A DNA stretch of 64,000 bases from positions 39,323-103,322 of the forward strand of contig JBGSJZ010000044.1 in NCBI GenBank assembly GCA_041741455.1. Reading direction: 5' to 3'. The notes below the pieces were generated by a model. The model ran no database searches. It worked only from the letters and a program-made list of their open reading frames with translations, and was not told the origin of the DNA. The DNA is from CALESS01 sp041741455 (GTDB taxonomy: Bacteria; Chloroflexota; Anaerolineae; Anaerolineales; Anaerolineaceae). The position numbers and the translations under genes were made by a program. Below, in pieces: positions 1-9,316 of this stretch; the first letter of the stretch is position 1; each line of letters starts with the position of its first letter.

Positions 1-301
1 ATTTAGCAGCAGTGATGGCGGCCTGAGCTCCCTCGGGCCCGCCGAGTTGTACCAGCACATCCCCGGCTTTAACCTGCGAGCCTTTGCTGATCGCAATCGA
101 ATCCACCTGGCCGGCGATGGGAAACGCTAGCATTGCGAATTGGTTGGGTACCACCCGGCCTTCAGCCAGGATGTTACCGTTGTTGGTCACCGGCGGCAGC
201 AGGGTGGGTTCAACAGTCGGCGAGATCAGGTCGCAACTACTGAGAAACAGGGAGGCTCCCAGACAGATGGCTATAATGGTGGTTAAGAGATTTTTCTTCA
301 T
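1..301 (-). CDS. HlyD/MacA-type efflux adaptor lipoprotein (C-terminal part lies outside the window)
   Basis: Reading the minus strand from the ATG at 301, the first residues form a lipoprotein signal peptide: basic MKKN, a hydrophobic stretch and a lipobox LFLSSC. A short Pro-rich linker follows, then a biotinyl/lipoyl-like segment (AFPIAGQVDSIAISKGSQV, then KAGDVLVQL) typical of periplasmic adaptor proteins of tripartite or MacA-like exporters. The start is supported by GGAG upstream and by its position just after the FtsX permease stop. The gene is last in a four-gene minus-strand operon with two ATPases and a permease, so it probably links the transporter to substrate outside the membrane. 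About 100 residues are visible, so coiled-coil and beta-barrel domains cannot be checked. Confidence 0.85.
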   Translation of the reverse strand, partial: MKKNLLTTIIAICLGASLFLSSCDLISPTVEPTLLPPVTNNGNILAEGRVVPNQFAMLAFPIAGQVDSIAISKGSQVKAGDVLVQLGGPEGAQAAITAAK

Positions 302-317
302 TTCCTTCTCTCCTTGG

Positions 318-2720
318 TTATTCATAGGACAAAACTTCCCGGATGGTCAGGCGAGCCGCATTGCGGGCAGGCAGGATGCTGGCGAATGCCGATAAGAGGA
401 TAACAAGCACCAACCAGATCAACACTCCGGGAACACTGAAGGTCAGTTGAATCGGATTGCCAAAGATGGCCGTACTAATCACATCAGACATCACTGAACT
501 GATCGGAATGGCAGCAAAACAGGCCAGGAACCAACTGATTACACCGATCAATATTCCTTCAACAATGACCATGCGCATCAAAGTTCCGTTAGCTGCCCCA
601 ATGGCGCGCATAATTCCAATCTCACGAGTTCGATCCATTACGTTCAGCCCCATCGTTCCAGTCAGACCGATGCTACCCACCAGTGCCATCAGAATGGCCA
701 TGATCATCAGGAAGGTGGTCAGCGTATTCAAACCCTGGGAAGTGTAGGATTGGATTGATTTTCCGGAGCGCACATCACTGACCCGGTAACCGGCATCGTT
801 GAAATGCTTTTCCAACTTCACCGCCAATTCTTTTTGCTTTTCCTGGGTGTGCCAACCCTCGGCAGCACTTACCCGGTACACTGCGGATCTACCACTAGTA
901 TGTGTCAAACGGGATAAATAATCATAATTCGTGTAAGCCATCAGTCCGACGTTCTTACCGGCAAATTGGAAAAACCCGACAATCACCCAGCGGGTTTTGT
1001 CGCCATTGACCTTAAGATGCAGGGTATCGCCGATTTTAAACTCCGGATATTGTTCCAGAAACAATTCACTTAATACAATGGCATTTTCATCGCCAGCCAG
1101 AATCCAGCGTCCCTGAAGCACCATGGGTTCGATCAAAGTACTATCGCCCGGTGGGCCCACCAGGCTGACAATTTCGCCCTGTAGGTCATCGGAGCGAACC
1201 ATCTCAGCCCTGGCGGACGCCCAGCCCTCGATATACACCACCTCGGGCAATTCAGCTGCCACTCCCTGAACTTCCTCCAGGCGGTAAGGGCGATCCAGGG
1301 TCAGATTGACATCGGACATGAAATATTTGCCCAGTAATTCAATATTTTGATCCAGCGAGCCGCGCACATTGAAGGTAGCGATGAAAATGGCACCACCTAA
1401 GATCAGGGTGATCAAGGTCAAAATCAACCGCCCCCGACGCCGGAAGGTGTTACGTAATGAAATCAACAATGGCCGAGAAAATCCCCGCACATGCGATAGC
1501 AGGCGGTAGATACGACCCTGATCATCAACTTTTGACACAGATCCATTCAAGGCATCCTGAATACTGATTCGGGTGCCCTGAATGACCGGGAAGGCCCCCA
1601 CCAGTTGAGGTATCACCAGGGCAACCACCAGTTGCAGCAGGACCGCCTGCGGAACAAACCGATGGCTGCCGGCAATAAAATTGATGGACTCTGCCAGGAA
1701 ACGATTTTCCATCCAGGCAGCCAGGTTTGCCAATGGTACAGCAAAAATCAATGAAATCAAGCTGAACACCAAGATCAGCACCATGTAGATGCCGCTGATT
1801 TGTCTGCCCGTCCCTCCGATGGTTTTCATCACCCCCACCTGCACAATTTGCTGGGTGAGCAGTGCGGACAGGGTATTGGCGATCAAAAATGCGCTCAGGA
1901 AAACCACCAAAAAACCCAAGACAAACAAGACGCCCGCCAAGGCATTCAAATATATGATCAATGGGTGGTCAGTATTCCGCCGTGAGTAAGAAGCTGCCAC
2001 CTGAATCCCTTGATGATCGAACTCCACCAGCACCGTATCCAGCACCGATTGGATATGAGCGAGGTCCTCAGGCAGCTCAGAGACTATGGCGTACAGATAC
2101 GAATATGTGATTGGCAGACCCATTGATTCAATGGCGCTCTCGGAAACATATCCCTGGGTCGGCGCCAGGAAGAAACCACCTCCGGCGGAATCGGATCCAA
2201 TACTCAAATCCTGAACGACCCCCACAAGTTTTAATGTGTGGGTATCACCAGACGGCAGTTTAATGACAATGTCGTCTCCAACCTGGGCTTTTGTATCCGA
2301 GAGCTTATTCTTCTCGATGACGATTTCCTGGTCAGCCGGCGGCCACTTTCCCTCCAGAAGGGTAACCTGGTTAATCTGCATGTCAGCATAATCCGAGTAG
2401 GCGCGCACATCCAGACCAATGTATTCATCCTGGCCTACTTCAAGACGGAGCGGATAATAAAATGCACCCTCCGCCCGCTGAATGCCAGGCAGTTTGGCGA
2501 TATGGTCGACCCAATCTTGGTCAAATCCGGCGGATTTTACGATGAGGTTGGCCGGGTGGATATTTTGATAACTGTCACCCATATCCTGTAGTAACAAGGA
2601 ATGAAGGGTGGAAATCATCCCGATGGCGAACAAGCCAACGGTGATGGAAGCAATGACCAGTAAAGAGCGGGCTTTGTTGCTCCACAGGTCAGCCAGGACT
2701 TTATGCCAGCGCGGTCTCAT
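318..2720 (-). CDS. FtsX-family ABC transporter permease (MacB/LolC-like, two FtsX domains)
   Basis: This 800-residue membrane protein has one N-terminal membrane segment, a large extracytoplasmic domain, a central block of three helices, a further helix and second extracytoplasmic domain, and a C-terminal FtsX block (TREIGIMRAIGA motif, last helices, then LPARNAARLTIREVLSYE). That is the layout of bipartite FtsX permeases, which move lipids, lipoproteins, peptides or drugs by mechanotransmission. The reading frame is open further upstream, but the ATG at 2720 is preferred because MRPRWHKVLADLWSNKARSL is the usual start and it overlaps the upstream ATPase stop as ATGA (2717-2720). Substrate is unknown. 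The TetR gene next door suggests an inducible efflux system. Confidence 0.9.
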   Translation of the reverse strand: MRPRWHKVLADLWSNKARSLLVIASITVGLFAIGMISTLHSLLLQDMGDSYQNIHPANLIVKSAGFDQDWVDHIAKLPGIQRAEGAFYYPLRLEVGQDEYIGLDVRAYSDYADMQINQVTLLEGKWPPADQEIVIEKNKLSDTKAQVGDDIVIKLPSGDTHTLKLVGVVQDLSIGSDSAGGGFFLAPTQGYVSESAIESMGLPITYSYLYAIVSELPEDLAHIQSVLDTVLVEFDHQGIQVAASYSRRNTDHPLIIYLNALAGVLFVLGFLVVFLSAFLIANTLSALLTQQIVQVGVMKTIGGTGRQISGIYMVLILVFSLISLIFAVPLANLAAWMENRFLAESINFIAGSHRFVPQAVLLQLVVALVIPQLVGAFPVIQGTRISIQDALNGSVSKVDDQGRIYRLLSHVRGFSRPLLISLRNTFRRRGRLILTLITLILGGAIFIATFNVRGSLDQNIELLGKYFMSDVNLTLDRPYRLEEVQGVAAELPEVVYIEGWASARAEMVRSDDLQGEIVSLVGPPGDSTLIEPMVLQGRWILAGDENAIVLSELFLEQYPEFKIGDTLHLKVNGDKTRWVIVGFFQFAGKNVGLMAYTNYDYLSRLTHTSGRSAVYRVSAAEGWHTQEKQKELAVKLEKHFNDAGYRVSDVRSGKSIQSYTSQGLNTLTTFLMIMAILMALVGSIGLTGTMGLNVMDRTREIGIMRAIGAANGTLMRMVIVEGILIGVISWFLACFAAIPISSVMSDVISTAIFGNPIQLTFSVPGVLIWLVLVILLSAFASILPARNAARLTIREVLSYE

Positions 2721-3772
2721 AGCTGGCTCCTCTCCATATCTGGCATGACCACCCCTGTAGTGGGGATTTCCAGCAACTCCACCCCCGCTGGGCTGGCTTT
2801 TAAGGTAAATCTGCCCAGTCTGTTCAACCAGGCCTGGGTGAACCATTCTGCTGGATGAAAATTTTGAGTCATTTCATCCGGTTGGGTGGATGTAACCTGA
2901 AGTTCGCCGTGCTGGATCAAAAACAGGCATTCCGTTCCATCTGCAGGGACAGGTATAAGTTGGCCTGCCGGGTAGATCTTCAGCTGGGCGCGATGGGAAA
3001 ATTCCAACAGGTGACGATGCCGCATTTCCGGGAAAGCTTGCGCTAATACTTCTTTCACTAACTCCCCATCCACGATGACCAGAACACGCCCGGCGCGGCG
3101 AGCCAAATCCCGATCGTGGGTGACCATGATCACGGTCTTACCGAGTGAGACCTGCTCCTCGAAAAGATGAATGACCTGCTCTGCGGTTCGGCCATCCAGG
3201 TTGCCAGTCGGTTCATCGGCGATCAGGATAGGCGGGTCGTTTGCCAGTGCCCTGGCTACCGCCACACTCTGCTGCTGGCCGCCAGCAACAGCCCCTGGCA
3301 TTTTATGGGCAAATTTTTCCAGCCCTACTTGCGCCAACAAGGCCATCGCGCGATTTTCGCGTTCTGCCGGGGGGTACAGACCGCAAAAGTCCATCGGCAG
3401 CATCACATTTTCCAGCAGACTTAGCATCGGCAGCAACTGGAAGAATTGAAAGACGATTCCCAGATTGCGTCCGCGCCAGATAGACATTTTACTTTCAGAC
3501 ATCTGGTGGATCAATTTATCGGCAACCCGCACGGAACCACGGGAGGGGTGGTCGATACCGGTCAGCATGTTGACCAGGGTGGATTTACCGCTGCCGGAAC
3601 GTCCGACCACGCTGACAAATTGACCACACTGGAAATCCACATTGATTGTTTTTAACACTGGCACATCGCCGGCAATGGTTTTAAATGATTTGTCAATCTC
3701 GCACATTTCAATCAATGGGCGTGAACAATCCCAATCAAAGGAGGGCAATTCGTAGCTATTACGCAGGCTCAT
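2717..3772 (-). CDS. ABC transporter ATPase with C-terminal cyclic-nucleotide-binding-like domain
   Basis: About 351 residues. The first two thirds are a LolD/MacB-type ATPase: Walker A VGRSGSGKST, Q-loop region FQFFQLLP, Walker B ILIADEPTGNLD and H-loop MVTHD. The signature motif is changed: where LSGGQQQR is expected it reads VAGGQQQS. The last ~110 residues resemble a cNMP-binding/CRP-like jelly roll (L..FSHRAQLKIYPAGQLI, then CLFLIQHGELQV), unusual for this ATPase class. The ATG at 3772 was chosen because it overlaps the end of the upstream ATPase by 14 bases with GAGG ahead; the open frame continues further upstream without homology. It is probably paired with the other ATPase and the FtsX permease. 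The cNMP assignment is inference. Confidence 0.82.
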   Translation of the reverse strand: MSLRNSYELPSFDWDCSRPLIEMCEIDKSFKTIAGDVPVLKTINVDFQCGQFVSVVGRSGSGKSTLVNMLTGIDHPSRGSVRVADKLIHQMSESKMSIWRGRNLGIVFQFFQLLPMLSLLENVMLPMDFCGLYPPAERENRAMALLAQVGLEKFAHKMPGAVAGGQQQSVAVARALANDPPILIADEPTGNLDGRTAEQVIHLFEEQVSLGKTVIMVTHDRDLARRAGRVLVIVDGELVKEVLAQAFPEMRHRHLLEFSHRAQLKIYPAGQLIPVPADGTECLFLIQHGELQVTSTQPDEMTQNFHPAEWFTQAWLNRLGRFTLKASPAGVELLEIPTTGVVMPDMERSQL

Positions 3773-4481
3773 GGGTGCTAACCTCGCCATCCTGGATTTC
3801 CAACACCCGCGACACCCGGCCGATGATGCTGCGATCATGGGTCACCATCACGATGGTCTTACCCTGTTTCACCAATTTCTCAAATACCTGGAAAATCACC
3901 TCGGCCGTCAGTGAATCTAAACGTCCAGTTGGTTCATCCGCCACGATGATGGAGGGATTATTGGCCAAGGCGCGCGCAATCGCCACCCGCTGTTGTTGGC
4001 CACCAGAAATTTCGGAGGGAAATTTATGCAGGTGTTCTTCAAGTTCCATTTCTCGCAAAAATTCAGCTGCCTTTTCACTGCTGGCGCGAGGTCGGTACAG
4101 ACCGCAAAAATCCATCGGCAGCATCACGTTATCCAGCAGGGAAAGATTTGGTATCAAATGAAACGATTGGTAGACTATCCCCATATTGCGCCCACGCCAC
4201 TGGGCCAATCGGTTGTGGTTCATAGAGTGGATACTGACATCCCCCACCCATACCTCACCCGAGGTCAGGCGGTCAGTGCCGCTAATCATGTTCACCAGCG
4301 TGGTTTTCCCTGCGCCTGATTTTCCGGTGATAGCCAGGAACTCGCCCGGAAACACCTCCAGAGAGATCCCCTTTAATGCAGTAAAAGGACCAGCAGCAGT
4401 GATGTAGGTTTTAACGACATCCCGCATACGGATAAGCACCTTACCGGAGCTGGCTGAGCCAGAAAATGAATTACTATTCAT
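3759..4481 (-). CDS. ABC transporter ATPase, LolD/MacB family
   Basis: A 240-residue ATPase of the FtsX-partner family. Walker A is TGKSGAGKTT, the signature is ISGGQQQRVAIARALA, Walker B is IIVADEPTGRLD and the H-loop is MVTHDRS, so all catalytic elements are intact, unlike the next ATPase. It is first in the minus-strand operon and divergent from the TetR gene. It is likely to form a heterodimer with the altered downstream ATPase, coupling ATP hydrolysis to the FtsX permease; that pairing is inferred from order and the signature difference. An ATG at 4481 opens the frame shortly after the divergent promoter region. Confidence 0.92.
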   Translation of the reverse strand: MNSNSFSGSASSGKVLIRMRDVVKTYITAAGPFTALKGISLEVFPGEFLAITGKSGAGKTTLVNMISGTDRLTSGEVWVGDVSIHSMNHNRLAQWRGRNMGIVYQSFHLIPNLSLLDNVMLPMDFCGLYRPRASSEKAAEFLREMELEEHLHKFPSEISGGQQQRVAIARALANNPSIIVADEPTGRLDSLTAEVIFQVFEKLVKQGKTIVMVTHDRSIIGRVSRVLEIQDGEVSTHEPA

Positions 4482-4580
4482 AAACGATTTGTCGTAAAAT
4501 AAACAATCTGTACATTATTTTGTATTGCAAATGTGATTATAATATACGTAGTAAGCCTGTCAATCAGGAATTGTCTCAAG
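4482..4580. promoter_or_regulatory. Divergent promoter/operator region between ABC operon and TetR gene
   Basis: This AT-rich 99-base gap separates two divergent genes. On the plus strand a perfect TATAAT lies at 4538-4543 with a weak -35 around 4515-4520. An inverted repeat ACATT(4512-4516)/AATGT(4530-4534) lies just upstream and could be part of a TetR operator. Autoregulation and control of the efflux operon by the TetR protein are expected for this arrangement, but the operator is tentative. Confidence 0.45.
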
Positions 4581-5255
4581 ATGTCCAATTATGAACAGAC
4601 ATACAGAAAAATGAAATCAACCAAACCTGATCGTCGCGTGAATCGCACCCGCCGCCTGTTGCGAGAAGCCCTGCTGGCATTGGTCATGGAAGAAGGCTAT
4701 GACGCCGTCACCATTGAAGAGATCACCGACCGGGCAGATTTAGGGCGCACCACTTTTTATCTGCATTATCGGGATAAAGAGGATCTGCTTTTGGAGAGTA
4801 TTGAAACAATTGCGGATGATCTGCGCATCCAGGTGGATGAGTATATTCACCAGACTGAAACCGAAACCAAGCCCCCAAACGCGGTTTTGCTAATCTTCCA
4901 ACATGCAGCGGATCATGCTTCACTCTACCGCATCATCTTGCGCGGCGGTGCTGCCAATAATGTTCTCGCCCGCATTCGGGAAATGCTCAGCGATGCTGCA
5001 CTCGAGTATTTTGAGCAACGATTCGGATCTCTGAAGAATTCACCCACTACCACCATGCGGATTCCGGCGGATGTGGTTGTGCATGCTTTTGCTACCTCAA
5101 TGCTGGGGATGATGACCTGGTGGCTGGAGCAGGGCACGCAGTATTCGGCCGAGGAAGTCAGTTCTTATTTCAGAGATTTGTTTTTCAACGGGATGTTAGG
5201 TGTGCTGGAAAAACCGGGTGGGTCCCCAATCCCCGCGCCCTCTGGGCAGGAGTGA
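4581..5255 (+). CDS. TetR/AcrR family transcriptional regulator
   Basis: About 224 residues. The N-terminal helix-turn-helix domain is clear: RTRRLLREALLALVMEEGYD, then ITDRADLGRTTFYLHYRDKE, the canonical TetR DNA-binding region. The C-terminal half is helical and ligand-binding-like, ending with the usual hydrophobic dimerisation helices (MLGMMTWWLEQG). The ATG at 4581 (MSNYEQ) has AGGA upstream; an internal ATG at 4611 is a possible alternative. It is divergent from the MacAB-like efflux operon and probably represses it until an inducer binds. The ligand cannot be told from sequence. Confidence 0.9.
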   Translation: MSNYEQTYRKMKSTKPDRRVNRTRRLLREALLALVMEEGYDAVTIEEITDRADLGRTTFYLHYRDKEDLLLESIETIADDLRIQVDEYIHQTETETKPPNAVLLIFQHAADHASLYRIILRGGAANNVLARIREMLSDAALEYFEQRFGSLKNSPTTTMRIPADVVVHAFATSMLGMMTWWLEQGTQYSAEEVSSYFRDLFFNGMLGVLEKPGGSPIPAPSGQE

Positions 5256-5368
5256 CCCGGTGACCCTGTAATAGCAACCGCCATTTTTGAGCGTAATGGG
5301 TGATTTACCAAACGCCTGAGTTCAATTACAATGAGAGTATACAATCATCCCCTGGTAAGTGAGTATTG

Positions 5369-6790
5369 ATGAAACCTGGTTCACCAACTTTTTATCAACC
5401 CCGCCTGCGACTGCGCACTGCCGAGCGCCGCATCATTATGTTTATTGGGGATGCCCTGGCTGCCGTCCTGGCGCTGGCGATCGCACTCGTCTTCTGGTCT
5501 CAACGGGATTTTTTGAACCTGACCTGGGAATTTCTGGGTGTGCGTATTCCGCTCTGGTTCTATCTGTTACCGATCCTTTGGCTCTTCCTGAACCTGGATC
5601 TGTACGATACGCGCCGGGCTGGCCGTCGCCGGGACACCTTTGGCGGGATTATGATGTCCACCGGGCTCAGTATTATCCTGTACCTGCTGGTTTTCTTCCT
5701 CTCCGAGCCTAACTCACTACCCCGGCGCGGTGTGGCTATTTTTATCGGAGCTGCGGCTCTCCTGACCCTGATCTGGCGCCTGATCTATATCTCGATCTTC
5801 ACCCAGCCGGCCTTTCTACGGCGGGTACTGATCGTCGGTGCTGGAAAAGCTGGCGCTCGACTGGCAGAGGTGGTGGCTGGTCTCAAACCCAAGCCTTTTT
5901 TGCTGGTGGGGCTGGTGGATGATGATCCCGAAAAACTCAATACACAGGTCTGCGGCTTTCCAGTGATTGGTAACAGCGCAGACCTGGAAGCAATTGTCAT
6001 CCGTGAACAGGTCTCTGATATTGTGGTCGCCATCAGTGGGTTAATGCAACCGGAGATGTTCTCCGCCCTGCTACGCTGCGCTGAACACAGCGTGGATATC
6101 ACTACCATGCCCGTCATGTACGAAGAACTACTTGGCCGGGTACCGATATTTCTCTTGCAATCCGACTGGTTGCTGCGCACCTTCCTGGATCAGGCCCGCT
6201 CGCGCGGTTTTTATGAGCCAGCCAAACGCCTGGTGGATATTCTGGTAGCGCTGGTCGGTCTGGTCGTTTTTATCATCAGCTATCCCTTCATTGCCCTGGC
6301 TATCTTGCTCGAAACCGGAGCGCCCATCCTTTACAGTCAGGAACGCATGGGCCTCAACGGAAAAAACTATAAGATGTATAAATACCGCACCATGGTGAAA
6401 GATGCGGAGAAAAATGGCGTTCAGGTGACGGTGGCCAATGATCGGCGCATCACGCGGGTGGGGCATTTCTTGCGCAAGAGCCATTTGGATGAGATTCCCC
6501 AATTCTTTAATATTTTTCTTGGTGAGATGAGCATGGTGGGGCCGCGCGCTGAGCGTGATGAGCTGGTGCAGAAATTACAGGAAGAGGTGCCTTTCTACCG
6601 CGCCCGCCTGCTGGTGAAACCCGGTCTGACTGGTTGGGCGCAGGTTAATTTTGGTTATGCTGCTACGGTGGAAGATACCGGCATCAAGTTGGAGTATGAT
6701 TTATACTACATAAAAGCCCGCAGCCTGGTGCTGGATATGGTCATCCTGTTCCGCACGGTGAGCAATGTGCTGGGACTGCGGGGGAGGTAG
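5369..6790 (+). CDS. Polyprenyl-phosphate sugar-1-phosphate transferase (WbaP/exopolysaccharide initiating enzyme)
   Basis: About 473 residues. Four or five N-terminal membrane helices (to ~residue 125) are followed by a CoA-binding-like Rossmann domain (VLIVGAGKAGARLAEVV), then a re-entrant helix and the bacterial sugar transferase catalytic domain with YKMYKYRTM, KSHLDEIPQFFNIFLGEMSMVGPR and KPGLTGWAQV. These enzymes transfer a sugar-1-phosphate from a UDP-sugar to undecaprenyl phosphate and so start repeat-unit synthesis in the membrane. The ATG at 5369 is preferred over the TTG just before it. It opens the polysaccharide operon; rfbC begins 2 bases after its stop. Confidence 0.93.
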   Translation: MKPGSPTFYQPRLRLRTAERRIIMFIGDALAAVLALAIALVFWSQRDFLNLTWEFLGVRIPLWFYLLPILWLFLNLDLYDTRRAGRRRDTFGGIMMSTGLSIILYLLVFFLSEPNSLPRRGVAIFIGAAALLTLIWRLIYISIFTQPAFLRRVLIVGAGKAGARLAEVVAGLKPKPFLLVGLVDDDPEKLNTQVCGFPVIGNSADLEAIVIREQVSDIVVAISGLMQPEMFSALLRCAEHSVDITTMPVMYEELLGRVPIFLLQSDWLLRTFLDQARSRGFYEPAKRLVDILVALVGLVVFIISYPFIALAILLETGAPILYSQERMGLNGKNYKMYKYRTMVKDAEKNGVQVTVANDRRITRVGHFLRKSHLDEIPQFFNIFLGEMSMVGPRAERDELVQKLQEEVPFYRARLLVKPGLTGWAQVNFGYAATVEDTGIKLEYDLYYIKARSLVLDMVILFRTVSNVLGLRGR

Positions 6791-6792
6791 CG

Positions 6793-7341
6793 ATGCAATT
6801 CATTCCCACCAATCTGCCGGAGGTAATCTGTATTGAGCCGCAAGTTTTTGGCGATGAGCGCGGCTTTTTCATGGAAACCTATCATACCCGGAAGTTTGCC
6901 TCCGGCGGCATCCGGGCAAAATTTGTTCAGGATAACCAATCCGGCTCGCGGCGGGGCACCCTGCGCGGGCTGCACTACCAGATCCGCCAGCCTCAGGGCA
7001 AGCTGGTGCGGTTTGTGGCCGGGTCGGTGTTTGATGTGGCGGTGGATATCCGCCGCTCCTCGCCGAATTTTGGCCAATGGACGGGGGTGGTCCTCAGTGC
7101 GGAAAATCGTAAAATGCTGTGGGTTCCGGCCGGTTTTGCACATGGCTTTTACGTACTGAGCGAATGGGCAGAGGTGGTCTACAAGACTACGGATTTCTAT
7201 GCTCCGGAATTTGAGCGCTCGATTCGTTGGGATGACCCGCAAATCGGAATTGATTGGCCGCTGGTGGCGGGGGAACCGCCACTGGTGAGCGCCAAGGATG
7301 CCGCTGGTAAGCTGCTGGCTGAAGCGGAAATTTTTGGATAG
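6793..7341 (+). CDS. rfbC: dTDP-4-dehydrorhamnose 3,5-epimerase
   Basis: A 182-residue protein of full family length. Motifs include FGDERGFFMETYH at the N-terminus, QDNQSGSRRGTLRGLHYQ with the catalytic His, VAVDIRRSSP, and PAGFAHGFYVLSE. It converts dTDP-4-dehydro-6-deoxy-D-glucose to the L-configured keto sugar, the third step of dTDP-L-rhamnose synthesis. It sits between the initiating transferase and rfbB, 2 bases after the former; gene order C-B-A-D supplies all four rhamnose enzymes in a row. Confidence 0.95.
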   Translation: MQFIPTNLPEVICIEPQVFGDERGFFMETYHTRKFASGGIRAKFVQDNQSGSRRGTLRGLHYQIRQPQGKLVRFVAGSVFDVAVDIRRSSPNFGQWTGVVLSAENRKMLWVPAGFAHGFYVLSEWAEVVYKTTDFYAPEFERSIRWDDPQIGIDWPLVAGEPPLVSAKDAAGKLLAEAEIFG

Positions 7342-7351
7342 GAGGGTTTGG

Positions 7352-8437
7352 ATGAAAAACGTACTCGTCACCGGTGGTGCTGGCTTCATCGGGTCCAATT
7401 TTATTCACTATCTGTTGAAACATTCCCCGGATGTACATATTATCGATCTGGATGCGCTGACTTACGCCGGTAGCCTGGCCAACCTGAATGACTTGCCTGA
7501 TCTGGCCCGCCACACCTTCATCCAGGGTGATATTTGCGACCGCCCGCTGGTGGACCGTCTGCTTCACGAATATGAAATTGACACGGTGGTACATTTTGCT
7601 GCCGAATCACACGTGGATCGCTCGATCCTCGGGCCGGGGCAATTTGTGCAGACTAACATCATCGGCACTTTCACCCTGTTAGATGCCGCCCGCCAGGCCT
7701 GGTTGGTGGAAAAGACCCGGCCAATCGACAGTGTGCGCTTTCACCATGTCTCCACGGATGAGGTGTATGGGACGCTCGGACCCGGCGACCCGGCCTTCTG
7801 CGAGACCACGCCCTACGCCCCGCGCTCACCCTATGCCGCCTCCAAGGCCTCCAGCGACCACCTGGTGCGAGCGTATTTCCACACCTATGGCCTGCCGATT
7901 AGCATCACCAACTGCTCCAACAATTATGGGCCGCGCCAGTTTCCCGAAAAATTGATCCCGTTGATGATCCTGAACTCCAAAACCGGTAAGCCCTTGCCCA
8001 TTTATGGGGATGGTATGCAGATCCGCGACTGGCTGTATGTTGAAGATCATTGTAAGGCCATCCTACAGGTAATCCTGACCGGACGGACTGGTGAAACTTA
8101 TAACGTGGGCGGTAACAACCAGCCGCCGAATATCGAGATTGTGAGAACCATTTGCGCCATCCTGGATGAACTCCAGCCAGACTCGACCTTCTGCCCGCAT
8201 GCCAGCCTGATGACCCATGTCACCGACCGGCCCGGGCATGATCGGCGCTACGATGTAAACATCGAGAAGATTGGTGCTGAACTGGGCTGGGAGCCGCGTC
8301 AGAGTTTGCAAACCGGCCTGCGTCAGACAGTGGCATGGTACCTGGAAAATCCGGATTGGGTGAATGAAATCCACCAGCAGAGTGATTTGCAAAGCTGGAT
8401 GACCAAAAATTATGCCGAACGCGGAGGGAAGAAATGA
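7352..8437 (+). CDS. rfbB: dTDP-glucose 4,6-dehydratase
   Basis: A 361-residue extended SDR enzyme. The NAD-binding motif VTGGAGFIGSNF is at the N-terminus, the catalytic YAASK around residues 161-165, and signature stretches include HFAAESHVDRSI, STDEVYGTL and NCSNNYGPRQFPEKLIP. It dehydrates dTDP-glucose to the 4-keto-6-deoxy sugar. The ATG at 7352 has GGAGGG at the right distance and gives the correct N-terminus; the frame is open upstream but without homology. The stop overlaps the rfbA start as ATGA (8434-8437). Confidence 0.96.
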   Translation: MKNVLVTGGAGFIGSNFIHYLLKHSPDVHIIDLDALTYAGSLANLNDLPDLARHTFIQGDICDRPLVDRLLHEYEIDTVVHFAAESHVDRSILGPGQFVQTNIIGTFTLLDAARQAWLVEKTRPIDSVRFHHVSTDEVYGTLGPGDPAFCETTPYAPRSPYAASKASSDHLVRAYFHTYGLPISITNCSNNYGPRQFPEKLIPLMILNSKTGKPLPIYGDGMQIRDWLYVEDHCKAILQVILTGRTGETYNVGGNNQPPNIEIVRTICAILDELQPDSTFCPHASLMTHVTDRPGHDRRYDVNIEKIGAELGWEPRQSLQTGLRQTVAWYLENPDWVNEIHQQSDLQSWMTKNYAERGGKK

Positions 8438-9309
8438 AAGGCATCATTCTGGCCGGAGGGCGTGGCACGCGCCTGTATCCACTGACCATGGCGATCAGCA
8501 AGCAACTGCTGCCTGTGTATGACAAACCGATGGTTTATTACCCGCTTTCCATGCTGATGCTGGCCGGGATGCGTGAGATACTGATTATCAGCACTCCGGA
8601 AGATTTGACCATCTTCCGCCGCCTGCTGGGAACGGGTGAGCAATGGGGGTTGCGCTTTGAGTATGCCGAGCAGGCCGAGCCGCGTGGTCTGGCAGAGGCT
8701 TTCATCATTGGCCGGGACTTTTTGGCGGGCGAACCCGGCTGCCTGATCCTGGGAGACAATATTTTCTACGGCACCGGTTTGCCCTCCACCCTGCGGGCCG
8801 CCGCGAATATAACCCATGGCGCCGTGGTGTTTGCCTACCCGGTGCGGGACCCCGAACGCTATGGCGTGGTGGAATTTGATGCCAACCTGAAAGCCATCAG
8901 CCTTGAAGAGAAACCGAAAGAGCCACGTTCCAATTACGCAGTACCCGGCATCTATTTCTACGACGCCCGGGTCAGCGAGATGGCGGCTTCTCTCAAACCT
9001 TCCAAACGCGGCGAGCTGGAAATCACCGACCTGAACTGCTTATATCTGGAGCAGGGTGAGCTGGGCGTTCAGATCCTGGGGCGCGGGGTGGCCTGGCTGG
9101 ATGCCGGTACCCACGAATCCCTGTTGCAGGCGGCCACCTTTGTGCAGACGGTGGAAGAACGCCAGGGACTGATGATCTCCTGCCCGGAAGAAATCGCTTA
9201 CCGCATGGGCTTTATCAACCGGGATCAACTCCAACGCCTGGGTGAGAGTATGTCCAGCAATAATTACGGCGACTATCTGTTGCGGTTGGCACGGGGAGAG
9301 ATGGGGTAG
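8434..9309 (+). CDS. rfbA: Glucose-1-phosphate thymidylyltransferase
   Basis: A 291-residue nucleotidyltransferase of the RmlA class. It begins MKGIILAGGRGTRLYPLT with the nucleotide-binding GGxGTRL signature, then KQLLPVYDKPMVYYPLS, ILGDNIFYG, EEKPKEPRSNYAVPGIYF and the WLDAGTHESL motif. It makes dTDP-glucose from glucose-1-phosphate and dTTP, the first step of the rhamnose pathway and its usual feedback point. The start overlaps the rfbB stop by four bases. Confidence 0.96.
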   Translation: MKGIILAGGRGTRLYPLTMAISKQLLPVYDKPMVYYPLSMLMLAGMREILIISTPEDLTIFRRLLGTGEQWGLRFEYAEQAEPRGLAEAFIIGRDFLAGEPGCLILGDNIFYGTGLPSTLRAAANITHGAVVFAYPVRDPERYGVVEFDANLKAISLEEKPKEPRSNYAVPGIYFYDARVSEMAASLKPSKRGELEITDLNCLYLEQGELGVQILGRGVAWLDAGTHESLLQAATFVQTVEERQGLMISCPEEIAYRMGFINRDQLQRLGESMSSNNYGDYLLRLARGEMG

Positions 9310-9316
9310 TCACCGT

